64,000 bases of DNA from Caldifarciminota bacterium (GTDB lineage: Bacteria; Hydrothermota; Tepidihabitantia; B3-TA06). This document shows, piece after piece, positions 50,704 through 59,227 of the stretch. The stretch's first letter is position 1. Each line of letters starts with the position of its first letter. The notes under the pieces are model-generated. The model worked only from the letters and a program-made list of their open reading frames with translations. It ran no database searches and was not told the origin of the DNA. The stretch is from positions 29,671 through 93,670 of the forward strand of contig JAFGSK010000054.1 in the NCBI GenBank assembly GCA_016934635.1, in the 5' to 3' direction. The position numbers and the translations under genes were made by a program.

Positions 50704-51296
50704 TGAATAGGCAATGTATGCTAATTGTAAGCCTGCTCGCCCTGACCCTCGTAGGCTGCAGCAAACTTAATCATAACTCCCTTGATACTACCTACTTTCC
50801 TCTTGGCCAGGGTTACGTATGGGTTTACGAGCGTCAGAACTACATTACCTTTTCCGGCAGGGATGGAGGTGATATAAGCTACGATACCATCAGCATCAAG
50901 GTTATCTCGATGGTGGTTCAAGACGATTGGCTAGTATTCAATCTCGAAGATTCAGGATTCGTGGATGTAGGCGAGAAGGCTATGATATGCAAAGGAAAGA
51001 TTCTGGTTTTCGACGGCGAGGATACAGTTCCGCTCATACCTCCGGCTCATTTCGAACCCAAGGCGGACATTAAAGGTTACGCTGCAGGCTATTTTGGAGA
51101 TACACTTGGGTTCAGCCTCTGCTCAGGCGACGGATCATTGTTAATGGCTTACTCAACCCAGAGGCTCAAGGGTGTGGGCGTGATTTACCAGGAGGCCGAA
51201 CTACGCAGCCCGCCCTACTACGAAGGTTACTTCGATCGGCTCCTTTACTTTATCAAGGGCGAGGACACGGCCTGGAAGTGCCCGGATTGCCCTTAA
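50703..51296 (+). CDS. Lipoprotein with novel YFPLG domain
   Basis: 197 aa. Lipobox LVGC (MNRQCMLIVSLLALTLVGCSK). The body (LDTTYFPLGQGYVWVYERQNY … FVDVGEKAMICKGKILVFDG … GYAAGYFGDTLGFSLCSGDG … LKGVGVIYQEAELRSPPYYEGY … LLYFIKGEDT) has the same block order as the next gene and as the C-terminal half of 52081-53304. I recognise no named family. Outer-membrane or periplasmic lipoprotein of unknown role. Confidence 0.65.
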   Translation: MNRQCMLIVSLLALTLVGCSKLNHNSLDTTYFPLGQGYVWVYERQNYITFSGRDGGDISYDTISIKVISMVVQDDWLVFNLEDSGFVDVGEKAMICKGKILVFDGEDTVPLIPPAHFEPKADIKGYAAGYFGDTLGFSLCSGDGSLLMAYSTQRLKGVGVIYQEAELRSPPYYEGYFDRLLYFIKGEDTAWKCPDCP

Positions 51297-51306
51297 GGAG
51301 AACTCT

Positions 51307-51894
51307 GTGAAAAAATCATCCTTATTTGCTACAACTCTGGTGATAACGATAACCCTTGGATGCAGCAAGCTGGGCGGCAACTACCTCGACGAAACCTACT
51401 TCCCTCTCGGAGAAAACTACGAATGGGTGTACGAACGGATGAATCATTTGACCGATGAGGACGGGGAGTATACAGATTTCGATACCGTACGCATCAAAGT
51501 TGCGTCTATTGAGGATTCAAGCGGTTGGACCGTATTCAAACTCGAAGATACCGCGTTCGTAGACGTCGGTGAAGAAGTCATGATCGGCGACAATCGGGTG
51601 CTTGTGTTCGGCGGAGTTGATACGATTCCACTCGTACCTCCGGAAGACTTCAAGCTCAAAGAGTCTGTGACAGGATACGGCGTAGGCTATCGCGGCGACA
51701 CCCTGATGCTGAGTCATTACGTCGGCGGAGGATACGTCTTAATGGTCTATTCCTCAGAAAGACTCAAAGGTGTAGGTGTTATCCGCCAGGAGGGGGAATT
51801 CCGCAGCCCACCCTACTACGAAGGTTACATCGACTGGCTGCTGTACTTTGTAAAGGGTGAGGATACCGTCTACAAATGTCCTGAATCTCGATAG
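51307..51894 (+). CDS. Lipoprotein paralogue with novel YFPLG domain
   Basis: 195 aa, tandem copy of the preceding gene: signal with Cys (…VITITLGCSKL), LDETYFPLGENYEWVYERMNH, FVDVGEEVMIGDNRVLVFGG, LKGVGVIRQEGEFRSPPYYEGY, LLYFVKGEDT. It starts ten bases after the first copy's stop, with GGAGA upstream of a GTG, so the pair is cotranscribed. Function unknown. Confidence 0.65.
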   Translation: MKKSSLFATTLVITITLGCSKLGGNYLDETYFPLGENYEWVYERMNHLTDEDGEYTDFDTVRIKVASIEDSSGWTVFKLEDTAFVDVGEEVMIGDNRVLVFGGVDTIPLVPPEDFKLKESVTGYGVGYRGDTLMLSHYVGGGYVLMVYSSERLKGVGVIRQEGEFRSPPYYEGYIDWLLYFVKGEDTVYKCPESR

Positions 51895-52009
51895 CTTGAC
51901 CTATAATACGCAAGGATAACCGGAGTTATAAATATGTATAATTTCTTCGATTATGCTCAAAACCTGCAATTGTAAGCCATTTGTTTGTGCGGCTTAGAGT
52001 TTAAGAGCT

Positions 52010-52024
52010 TGGCATAAAAATTGC
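52010..52024 (+). promoter_or_regulatory. Candidate sigma54 promoter upstream of the two-FnIII lipoprotein
   Basis: TGGCAT-N5-TTGC (52010-52024), with GG and GC twelve bases apart, matches the -24/-12 pattern except for C at -21. It would start near 52036, 45 bases before the GTG. A chance match is possible; no sigma54 or enhancer-binding gene is in this window. Confidence 0.3.
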
Positions 52025-52080
52025 TTGAGACAATATCGATAAGAGATGTAAGTATTAAACCTTAATTTAAGGAGGGTATT

Positions 52081-53304
52081 GTGAAGAAAGCGCTCGTAGT
52101 AGCCTTGACAGGCTTGATGATATTGGGGTGTGAGGAGGAGGTACCTGAGGTTCTATACCCGGCGACTGTAGCTTTATTAACACCTGAAGAGGGTTCAGTT
52201 TTCACAGAGTCCGCGCCGGAATTCGTATGGTCTTCTGATAGTCTCGCAACATCCTATATCATCAAGATTGCGGTTGACGACTTCGGTGACGGGTTCGTTC
52301 TATACCAGGATACACTTACCGATACCATATGGCAGATGGGCAATGATCTTTTCACTCAGATATACCAGGGGTCCTACGAATGGTCCGTAGCGCCATTACC
52401 TGTTGAAGAAGAACTTCTTTGGAGTAATCCCTTGACGTTCAGTATTGACAATTCGTCGCCTGAGCCGTTTCTTATATCGCCTGAGGACGGTGCGGTTTTC
52501 GACGTTTCGGCTCCGGTGTTTAACTGGTACAAAGCCCCCGAAGCTTCGTCCTACGTGATTCGAATCGTTAAGGATGCATTCTTTTCCGGAGTGGTGATTG
52601 TTGAGGATACCGTTACGGACACCACCTATACCATGCCTGCCGAGGATTTTGTAGGCTCGCTCAATTCAGACTATGTCTGGGGAGTCGGTGTACTTGGTTC
52701 ATCTGAAGGTATTACGTGGCGTGGGTTACGGTCGTTCGAACTCGACAAGCCAGCGATTGATCTTGACCTTGATACCACCTACTTTCCTTTTGGGTTGGAT
52801 TATTCTTGGACTTATGAAACTTACAGTTGGTATTATTATTGGGAGGCTCCGTATCCACCTGAGGAAGAATACGATACAGTTACAATCACGGTTACCGATT
52901 CAATTTTTGGTGAAAGTGGTTGGATCTTTTATTTAAACGGATCTTTTCGTGATGTTGGCGATACAGTGTCAATTTTAGGTAATAAGGTCTTTCTTTATGA
53001 CTCAGAATGGATTTCCATAAATCCAAAGATTGGGGATTATGATGCAGGAATCGCAGTTAATTACGAAGATGACACAGCATGTATATCGAGGCATACAAGT
53101 GGTCATTACTTATGGGATGATTTTCTGGATGCATACTGGAGTTGTGATAGGAGTGTGCTCAGGTTAAAAGGGATAGGTGTTGTATTTGAGGAATACAGTT
53201 ACAACGATCGCTGGGGTGAAAGTGGAGAAGAGGCTTGGTACAACTCATCTTCACTTCTATATTTCTGCAAAGGCACAGACACTATTTGGCGGAGGGAGCC
53301 ATGA
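52081..53304 (+). CDS. Lipoprotein with two FnIII-like repeats and a YFPFG domain
   Basis: 407 aa. Lipobox LGC (…MILGC). Two beta repeats at about 20-125 and 128-225 (LLTPEEGSVFTESAPEFVWS / LISPEDGAVFDVSAPVFNWY, each ending with an LWS-NPL or TWRGL strand). The C-terminal 170 residues (LDTTYFPFGLDYSWTYE … FRDVGDTVSILGNKVFLYD … LKGIGVVFEEYSY … LLYFCKGTDT) are the domain of the two preceding lipoproteins. GTG start with GGAGGG upstream; the stop overlaps the next gene (ATGA). Function unknown. Confidence 0.65.
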   Translation: MKKALVVALTGLMILGCEEEVPEVLYPATVALLTPEEGSVFTESAPEFVWSSDSLATSYIIKIAVDDFGDGFVLYQDTLTDTIWQMGNDLFTQIYQGSYEWSVAPLPVEEELLWSNPLTFSIDNSSPEPFLISPEDGAVFDVSAPVFNWYKAPEASSYVIRIVKDAFFSGVVIVEDTVTDTTYTMPAEDFVGSLNSDYVWGVGVLGSSEGITWRGLRSFELDKPAIDLDLDTTYFPFGLDYSWTYETYSWYYYWEAPYPPEEEYDTVTITVTDSIFGESGWIFYLNGSFRDVGDTVSILGNKVFLYDSEWISINPKIGDYDAGIAVNYEDDTACISRHTSGHYLWDDFLDAYWSCDRSVLRLKGIGVVFEEYSYNDRWGESGEEAWYNSSSLLYFCKGTDTIWRREP

Positions 53305-54659
53305 GAAAACTTTTTATCCTTACAACTGCAGGACTGCTTATTCTGGCTTTATCATGCGATACAATTGAGGGTACCGGATACATCTCGATTTCCTCCACAC
53401 CTGAAGGAGCACAGATATATATCGACGACAGCCTAACCGGAGAAAAAACCAACCACGTGTTTGCAGGTATAGAACAGGGAGATCACACAATACGACTAGA
53501 ATACTACGACTGGCCAGAATGGACAGCGATTATTGAAGTCGAGAAAGGCGAAACAACCTACGTGGATGCGGCGCTTCGGACCGATACAAGTGCGGTGTAC
53601 ATCAAATGGATATATGACTTGCCGGGTAACTCAACATATCCGGCAATAGGAGATGACGGAACGGTATATCTCGGATCAATAGACGGTCTTTATGCTATTA
53701 CAACTAGTGGGATGCTCAGATGGTTATTCACTACTGAAGAAGAAGTACATTCCGATCCAACAATTGGACCGGACGGTACAATCTACTTCGGTTGCGACGA
53801 CAACTATCTCTATGCATTAAATCCAAATGGTTCACTTAAGTGGAAGTTCAAGGCTGGTGCTGAGGTGTTATCATCTCCGGCAATTGGAGTTAGCGGTTCT
53901 TTGTACTTTAGTTCAGCTGACAGCAACTTATACGCATTGACCCCTGAGGGAGAAGCTGAATGGAAGAGGAAACTCGATCTGCCTGTCAACTCAAATCCGA
54001 TCATTGGACTCGACGGAATCATATACCTGGCTCACGGGCATTGGCTGTTCGCCATAACCCCCGATAACTCCGTTAAGTGGATATACGAAACACCAACTGG
54101 AAGTGAAATATATTACCCTGCCATTGGTCAAGACGGGACAATTTATTTTGGGTGCGAAGATTCTTACCTTTACGCTGTGTCTAACAACGGTACTCTCAAA
54201 TGGCGTTGCGATCTTCCAGGATTTCCTTACGGACCTTCGATTAATTCAGACGGCACGTTATTTGTTACAACCACAGTATGGGATGATTGTTGTGAAACTG
54301 GATACTTCTATGCCATTGACCCATCCGGCAACATCAAATGTAAATTATATGAAGAATACTGCGCGGCAACAAGATGCTTCCCTGTTATAGGAGGGAATGA
54401 CTTGGTTTATGTCCTGATCACAAAGTATGAATATGGTTCATACTTGGCTTCCTACACAATCAAGGGTACGCTTGTAAATAAAACTAAGCTGGTTGATGGG
54501 TATGCTTCGTCCTCAATTTCAATTTCTCAAGACGGCACAATGTATTTTTCTCTCGGAAGTAATCTCTTCGCTATTCAAACTTCCTCTTTCGGCTTAGCCT
54601 CATCTCCATGGCCCAAATACATGCACGATAACCAGAACACCGGCAGGTGGGGCTGGTAA
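53301..54659 (+). CDS. Lipoprotein with PEGA domain and PQQ-type beta-propeller
   Basis: 452 aa from ATG 53301, overlapping the previous stop by four bases. Lipobox LSC (…LLILALSCDT), a PEGA domain (about 28-92, GYISISSTPEGAQIYIDDSLTGEKT), then about eight repeats of the form DGTIYFGCDDNYLYALNPNGSLKWKF, making a PQQ/BamB-like propeller. The last propeller strand is followed by SSPWPKYMHDNQNTGRWGW, a closing motif shared with the next gene. Such proteins display on the outer surface or periplasm; ligand unknown. Confidence 0.75.
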   Translation: MRKLFILTTAGLLILALSCDTIEGTGYISISSTPEGAQIYIDDSLTGEKTNHVFAGIEQGDHTIRLEYYDWPEWTAIIEVEKGETTYVDAALRTDTSAVYIKWIYDLPGNSTYPAIGDDGTVYLGSIDGLYAITTSGMLRWLFTTEEEVHSDPTIGPDGTIYFGCDDNYLYALNPNGSLKWKFKAGAEVLSSPAIGVSGSLYFSSADSNLYALTPEGEAEWKRKLDLPVNSNPIIGLDGIIYLAHGHWLFAITPDNSVKWIYETPTGSEIYYPAIGQDGTIYFGCEDSYLYAVSNNGTLKWRCDLPGFPYGPSINSDGTLFVTTTVWDDCCETGYFYAIDPSGNIKCKLYEEYCAATRCFPVIGGNDLVYVLITKYEYGSYLASYTIKGTLVNKTKLVDGYASSSISISQDGTMYFSLGSNLFAIQTSSFGLASSPWPKYMHDNQNTGRWGW

Positions 54660-54661
54660 CA

Positions 54662-56032
54662 ATGGATACAAGAGTGTTGAAGTCCTTTTTGATGATCCTG
54701 ATTCTTCTTGTTGCAGGATGTGAAATTATTGATAGCGGAACTGGAAAGATCGAGATAGAATCAACGCCCCAGGGAGCAGAAATCAATCTGGATGATGATT
54801 CAACCGGGTTTCGAACCAACTATACTATCGAAGATCTGGAACCCGGCACCTACAATCTTCGTCTTGAACTTGACGGATACTGGGGTTGGGAAACCAACAT
54901 CATAATCAAGGCAGGGAAAAGTACATCAATTCACGCCCTTCTTGGAGTGGAAGAAGGTGTAGTTAAGTGGATCTATGACCCCGAAGAATACACCGGTTAT
55001 TCGTTATTCTTCCCACCTGCGATCTCGTCCGATGCCACTATCTATATCGGGGGTAGACGACTTTATGCCATAAGCCCAGGGGGTTTAATGAGATGGGATT
55101 TCAATAATGATGACTATAGCTATTTCTATACACCTGCTGTGGCTTCTGACGGAACCATTTACATAAAAGCATTCGAAGATTCTTACATTAAGCTTTACGC
55201 TTTTGACGCATCAGGAAGGGAAAAATGGGCTTTACCTTTGGGGGAGTACTATTGGCCGGATGACATGGGTGGATCTTTAGGTATAGATGAAGAAGGCACC
55301 GTATACGTAGTAAGTTCTCCTAACGATTCATTCTTCTATGCACGAAATCCAGATGGCACAGAGAAATGGAAGTACAATATAAAAGCAGGTACCAGATTTT
55401 CAACCATAGCCATCAGTGAGGATGGAACTATTTATCTTTGTGCTAATAATTGGACTTATCATCCCTCTAACCTCTACGCATTTTCTTCTGATGGTGAGCT
55501 TAATTGGAAATACTCAAATACAACCGGTAATATGGCATTAGGCTCCGAAGGCACTATATATGTAGGTGTAGGAAATGACCTTAGAGCTTTGACATCGGAA
55601 GGAAAGCATTTATGGACATGCGAAGAAGCAAATGGAAAGCTGGCTGTGGGGTCTGAAGGAACCATATACTCGGCTGGTTCTTGGGATACTCTAAGAGCAA
55701 TCGATCAACAGGGTAACATAAAATGGAAATTCTATCTTGGGGAAAACACATATTGGAAAATTAACACATACCCAGCGGTGGGATCAGACGGAATTGTATA
55801 CATCGGTGGGTTTGAAGGCTACCTCTACGCCCTCAATCCTGACGGAACACTTCACTGGAAACTCTACCTTGGATCAATGCATTCTTGTCCAGCTATCTCA
55901 TCAGAAGGGATTCTTTACATTAATGGAGACAATCGACTCTACGCGATTGCTACTTCCTCACGCGGCTTGGCTTCATCCCCTTGGCCCAAGTACGGCCACG
56001 ATAACCAGAACACGGGACGTGCAGGTTATTAA
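54662..56032 (+). CDS. Lipoprotein with PEGA domain and PQQ-type beta-propeller (paralogue)
   Basis: 456 aa from ATG 54662. Signal with lipobox VAGC (LMILILLVAGCEI), PEGA domain (GKIEIESTPQGAEINLDDDSTG), then PQQ-type repeats (DGTIYL…LYAFSSDGELNWKY) and the closing motif SSPWPKYGHDNQNTGRAGY. A tandem duplicate of 53301-54659, two bases between them. Ends four bases before the convergent hydrogenase-maturation gene at 56037. Confidence 0.75.
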   Translation: MDTRVLKSFLMILILLVAGCEIIDSGTGKIEIESTPQGAEINLDDDSTGFRTNYTIEDLEPGTYNLRLELDGYWGWETNIIIKAGKSTSIHALLGVEEGVVKWIYDPEEYTGYSLFFPPAISSDATIYIGGRRLYAISPGGLMRWDFNNDDYSYFYTPAVASDGTIYIKAFEDSYIKLYAFDASGREKWALPLGEYYWPDDMGGSLGIDEEGTVYVVSSPNDSFFYARNPDGTEKWKYNIKAGTRFSTIAISEDGTIYLCANNWTYHPSNLYAFSSDGELNWKYSNTTGNMALGSEGTIYVGVGNDLRALTSEGKHLWTCEEANGKLAVGSEGTIYSAGSWDTLRAIDQQGNIKWKFYLGENTYWKINTYPAVGSDGIVYIGGFEGYLYALNPDGTLHWKLYLGSMHSCPAISSEGILYINGDNRLYAIATSSRGLASSPWPKYGHDNQNTGRAGY

Positions 56033-56036
56033 ACCA

Positions 56037-56498
56037 TTAGATCTGTAGCCACTCCCTCACCAATCCCTCAACTCGCTCCAACACAGCAGCCACCCGTGGA
56101 GTCAGAGCGGTGTTGAACTCGAGGCTCTGCGCCTGCACGCCCAAAAGCTCTATCTTCAACTCAGGATGATCGACCAAAGTCATCTTGACCCAGAAAGCGA
56201 GCGGCAGGCCGTGCGTTGAAAGCATCCTTATCGGAAGCTTCTCCAGTTCCTGTGCAGAGAAGAAGCGAATCTCACCGGGTTCAGCGCCCCAGTCGCAGGC
56301 GTCGATTAAAAGAACACGGTCAGGCTTCTCCTTGTCCACGAGGCCTAAAGCGTTCTCAGGCACCTCGCCCGCGTCTACCAACACCCACTCTTCGGGCCAA
56401 TCCTGGACTTCTTTCAACTTGTCGATCGCAATCGGTCCAACCGCGTCGTCACCGCGCATCCGGTTGCCCACCCCTATTATCAGCGCCTTTTCAGGCAT
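56037..56498 (-). CDS. Hydrogenase-type maturation endopeptidase (HycI/HyaD family)
   Basis: 153 aa. Family landmarks: ALIIGVGNRMRGDDAVGPIAID (metal-binding Asp/Asn), VDAGEVPENAL, VLLIDACDWGAEPGEIR and MLSTHGLPLAFWVKM (His ligand). These enzymes trim the large subunit of [NiFe] hydrogenase after nickel insertion. No hydrogenase gene is in this window, so the client must lie elsewhere. It overlaps the glycosyltransferase stop by eight bases and is last in the ridA-TPR-GT-peptidase cluster. Confidence 0.85.
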   Translation of the reverse strand: MPEKALIIGVGNRMRGDDAVGPIAIDKLKEVQDWPEEWVLVDAGEVPENALGLVDKEKPDRVLLIDACDWGAEPGEIRFFSAQELEKLPIRMLSTHGLPLAFWVKMTLVDHPELKIELLGVQAQSLEFNTALTPRVAAVLERVEGLVREWLQI

Positions 56499-57744
56499 TT
56501 CGGATCAACTCGTTAAGCAGTCGCGCAAGGAATTCGGTCTCGTTGCGTCGGTCAAAGTATCGAATCTGCTCAGGTTTAGGCTTGTACGGGAAGCTTCCTG
56601 CAAGGAGCATCCTCAATGCATCAACCATGCCGTCAACGTCACCTTCATTCACTATCAAACCCGTTCCGGTATCTCGGATTATCGAGGCTGTCTCATGCAT
56701 CGAGTTAACCTCGGTCAGTATCGGCGTACCCGAACCCACGTACTCGTAAACCTTGGCAGGAACGATGAATTGGGAGTAACTGGCATGGTACGGTAGATAG
56801 GCCAGGTCTGCCTGTTCTAGTCTTCGCATCGCCTCCTTGTGAGGCAGGAACCCTGGAAGCTCGATGAACTCCTCTACTCCTTTCATCCGTTCCAACTCCT
56901 TGCGTGGCACCTCGCCTGGAATCTCAAATCGCAGGTCGGATGGAGTTAAGCCGTTCTCATCTCGAAGTATCCTGAGAGCTGCATAAAGGGTAGAACCTTC
57001 GTTGATGTCCTCAAGACCAAGGATGCCTGTGTAGACTACGGTCAGGGGACCGTCCTTGCGCTTACGTATTTTTCCGGAAAAGTCCTCTGCATCGTAGCCA
57101 TTAGGTATATGGTGTATTCTTCCTGCTATTCCAGGATACCGTTCTTTCAGGTTTTCGCTATGTGTCAGTGTCGCTGCAATGACGGTATCCGCTGCCTCCA
57201 GGGCTTGGCGTTCAGCAACTCCATTCTTTCGCTTCTTCCATGCCGGTCTGTCGTGCACTGGATGATTAACCCAGGGATCGCGCATGTCGGCGATTACTGG
57301 AAGTCCAGTTTCCTTCTTTAGCTCAGGCACCATTAATAAATTGCTCCACGGCGGTGCTGTTACGATGATTACCTTGACGTTTGTACTCAGCTTTTTGATT
57401 ACAGGTAATGCCCTACGCATGAAACCTCGATGGGTATCAGGCCAGGTGAAAGTCCGTGCCAGTTTGCGCAACGAACTGTCTATCTTCGGCTTGCTGGCTC
57501 CTGTTAACCGCTTGTGCACTCTGAAGCTGTCAGGGGCCTTTATTCGGTGAATCTCGGCTTCTTTCACATCCTCCATCATACCCTCGTCGGTCATGTAAAA
57601 CGGGGCCGGCTCAGGAGCCACAACCACCGGATTCCAGCCGAACTCGGGCAGATATTTGCAAAACTTGGAAACCCTTTGAACACCCACCCCACCCATTGGA
57701 GGGAAGTAGTACGTTACTATTAAAACCTTTTTATTCTCAGTCAC
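56491..57744 (-). CDS. GT4-type glycosyltransferase
   Basis: 417 aa. GT-B fold with VLIVTYYFPPMGGVGVQRV at the N-terminus (acceptor side), VIAATLTHSENLKERYPGIAGRIHHIPNGYD in the linker, and the GT4 C-terminal pattern AYLPYHASYSQFIVPAKVYEYVGSGTPIL (donor-binding). Probably adds a sugar to a lipid-linked glycan or cell-surface polymer. It overlaps the upstream gene by eight bases, so the cluster is one operon. Confidence 0.85.
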   Translation of the reverse strand: MTENKKVLIVTYYFPPMGGVGVQRVSKFCKYLPEFGWNPVVVAPEPAPFYMTDEGMMEDVKEAEIHRIKAPDSFRVHKRLTGASKPKIDSSLRKLARTFTWPDTHRGFMRRALPVIKKLSTNVKVIIVTAPPWSNLLMVPELKKETGLPVIADMRDPWVNHPVHDRPAWKKRKNGVAERQALEAADTVIAATLTHSENLKERYPGIAGRIHHIPNGYDAEDFSGKIRKRKDGPLTVVYTGILGLEDINEGSTLYAALRILRDENGLTPSDLRFEIPGEVPRKELERMKGVEEFIELPGFLPHKEAMRRLEQADLAYLPYHASYSQFIVPAKVYEYVGSGTPILTEVNSMHETASIIRDTGTGLIVNEGDVDGMVDALRMLLAGSFPYKPKPEQIRYFDRRNETEFLARLLNELIRNA

Positions 57745-58717
57745 CGAGCTTGCGCAAGAGTTTTTCGGCGTCCTTTACGAAATCCGTGTCTCCGATGTCC
57801 CGTCTGATCTTGTGCTTGTTATCCACGACCTCCTGACAGCACTCACGGGCCTTGTCGGTGTATCCTAATCCATTATATATCTCTGCAAGCTTGTAGGTAA
57901 TCTGGTAGTGGTTCGTGTAGCATTTAGGCTGGTCTTGCAGTACGTCCGCAAAAAGCCCTTCGTAAAGCTCCTTTGCATCGCTCCACATCTCGAGTTCTAT
58001 GTAAAGGTCGCCCAGGCCCCAGCGGAACGTCCGCGCTTCAGGATGGGCGTTGACCAGTTCCCGGCTTACCGCCAGGGCATCGCCTGCCCTGCCTTCCTTC
58101 TTCATCATCCAGGAATAGGCCTGTCCTGCTGAGGCGGTGAAGTAGAAACCGTTATCGTAGACCTTGCGAATCTCGCTGATCCCCTGGTTAACAGTCTCCT
58201 TGTTTGTCCTCATACCAGGGATGTAACGTCCGGTATTCCCCAGGAAGTAATGATAGGCGCCCAGTGCCAGGTAGGCGTCGTAGAGATAAGGATCGAGCTT
58301 GACGGCCTTCGAGAGATAGTTCAGGGCGCTCATCCCGGGCGAAAGAGCTTTCGTGTACTGTTTCTTCCACCCGTGCCGGACCGCCCTGAATATCTGCGCC
58401 GAGCCTATGAAAAACAGATCCCGGGCGTTTTCGCCTTCCTTCTCGATTCCTGCTTCGGCAAGCTTTTCGGCCTTGTTCAGGTTCGCATCGAACCGGGATT
58501 CAAGGGTGTCGGTCACGAAATCGACCATGTAGATGAAGGTAAGGGCACCGTCCAGGAAGTAGGGTGCAGGGTCCGAGGGGCAGAGCTTCTTTGCCTCGAC
58601 GTAGGCCTTGCTGGCTGTTACATAATCTTCTACGTGGGAGGCCTCTATCCCCTTCTGTAAAAGCTCCTTGGCCTCAGGCGTCAGGGCCGAGAGCAAAAGT
58701 AAATATATCCCCATCAT
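57737..58717 (-). CDS. Exported TPR-repeat protein
   Basis: 326 aa. A short signal-like start (MMGIYLLLLSALTPEA) is followed by TPR-type helix pairs: EAKELLQKGIEASHVEDYVTASKAYVEAKKL, ALNYLSKAVKLDPYLYDAYLALGAYHYF, GDALAVSRELVNAHPEARTFRWGLGDLYIELEMWSDAKELYEG and KARECCQEVVDNKH. It is likely a periplasmic scaffold or adaptor. Between ridA (21 bases upstream) and the glycosyltransferase (eight-base overlap). Confidence 0.75.
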   Translation of the reverse strand: MMGIYLLLLSALTPEAKELLQKGIEASHVEDYVTASKAYVEAKKLCPSDPAPYFLDGALTFIYMVDFVTDTLESRFDANLNKAEKLAEAGIEKEGENARDLFFIGSAQIFRAVRHGWKKQYTKALSPGMSALNYLSKAVKLDPYLYDAYLALGAYHYFLGNTGRYIPGMRTNKETVNQGISEIRKVYDNGFYFTASAGQAYSWMMKKEGRAGDALAVSRELVNAHPEARTFRWGLGDLYIELEMWSDAKELYEGLFADVLQDQPKCYTNHYQITYKLAEIYNGLGYTDKARECCQEVVDNKHKIRRDIGDTDFVKDAEKLLRKLGD

Positions 58718-58738
58718 CTTTGAAGACGCAAGCAGGGC

Positions 58739-59113
58739 CTATATGGTTGCTATTGCCGCAATCTCCACCAGGGCGCCGGCGGGCAGGGATGATACGGCAA
58801 CGGTCACCCGGGCAGGGAAAGGAGCCGTTAGGTAGGAGGAATATATCTCATTGACCTTGGCAAAGTCGGCCATGTCGACCAGATAGATGTTGCAGAGCGC
58901 CACATCATCCATCGAAGCGCCCGCCTCCTTCAGGATCACGTTGATGTGTTCCATTGCCTGCCTGGTTTGAGCTTCCACCCCTTCCACAAGCAGTGTCGTA
59001 GAAGGATCGAAGCCTATCTGGCCTGCGACGAATAACATATTCCCTGCCTGCACTGCCTGGGAATAAGGCCCGATGGGCAAGGGAGCCTTTTCGGTGCGTA
59101 TTTCTTTTTTCAT
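58739..59113 (-). CDS. ridA: RidA-family enamine/imine deaminase
   Basis: 124 aa from ATG 59113 (AAGGAG in a 16-base leader; the frame runs on 38 codons upstream but into the promoter). RidA landmarks: APLPIGPYSQAVQAGNMLFVAGQIGFDP, EAQTRQAMEHINVILKEAGASMDDV, and the Arg of PFPARVTVAVSSLPAGALVEIAAIA. It hydrolyses reactive 2-aminoacrylate-type intermediates from PLP enzymes. Length and residues are complete. Confidence 0.92.
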   Translation of the reverse strand: MKKEIRTEKAPLPIGPYSQAVQAGNMLFVAGQIGFDPSTTLLVEGVEAQTRQAMEHINVILKEAGASMDDVALCNIYLVDMADFAKVNEIYSSYLTAPFPARVTVAVSSLPAGALVEIAAIATI

Positions 59114-59135
59114 AAATACTCCTTTTCTTTTGGGT

Positions 59136-59163
59136 AGTTTAGGTGAGGAAATGGTACTGTCAA
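59136..59163 (-). promoter_or_regulatory. ridA promoter
   Basis: Minus strand TTGACA (59158-59163), 16 bases, TAAACT (59136-59141), predicted start near 59129, leader about 16 bases with AAGGAG. Confidence 0.6.
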
Positions 59164-59191
59164 CCTGAAGTATGGGAGGAGGGCGGGGGGG

Positions 59192-59220
59192 TTGACAGCA
59201 ATAGGATACCGCCCTATGAT
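59192..59220 (+). promoter_or_regulatory. Promoter of the 59228 gene, predicted leaderless
   Basis: TTGACA (59192-59197), 17 bases, TATGAT (59215-59220); the predicted start is 59227, one base from the ATG at 59228. The TTG that opens the frame at 59192 is the -35 box, so it cannot be the start codon. Confidence 0.6.
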
Positions 59221-59227
59221 TACACAC

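Noticed and set aside
56185..56796. Two overlapping plus-strand frames of about 180-200 codons
   Set aside because: Both are antisense to the HycI-type and glycosyltransferase genes, which show clear family motifs.
59192..59227. Upstream TTG start for the secreted protein
   Set aside because: This TTG is part of the -35 box TTGACA, and the signal peptide begins at ATG 59228.
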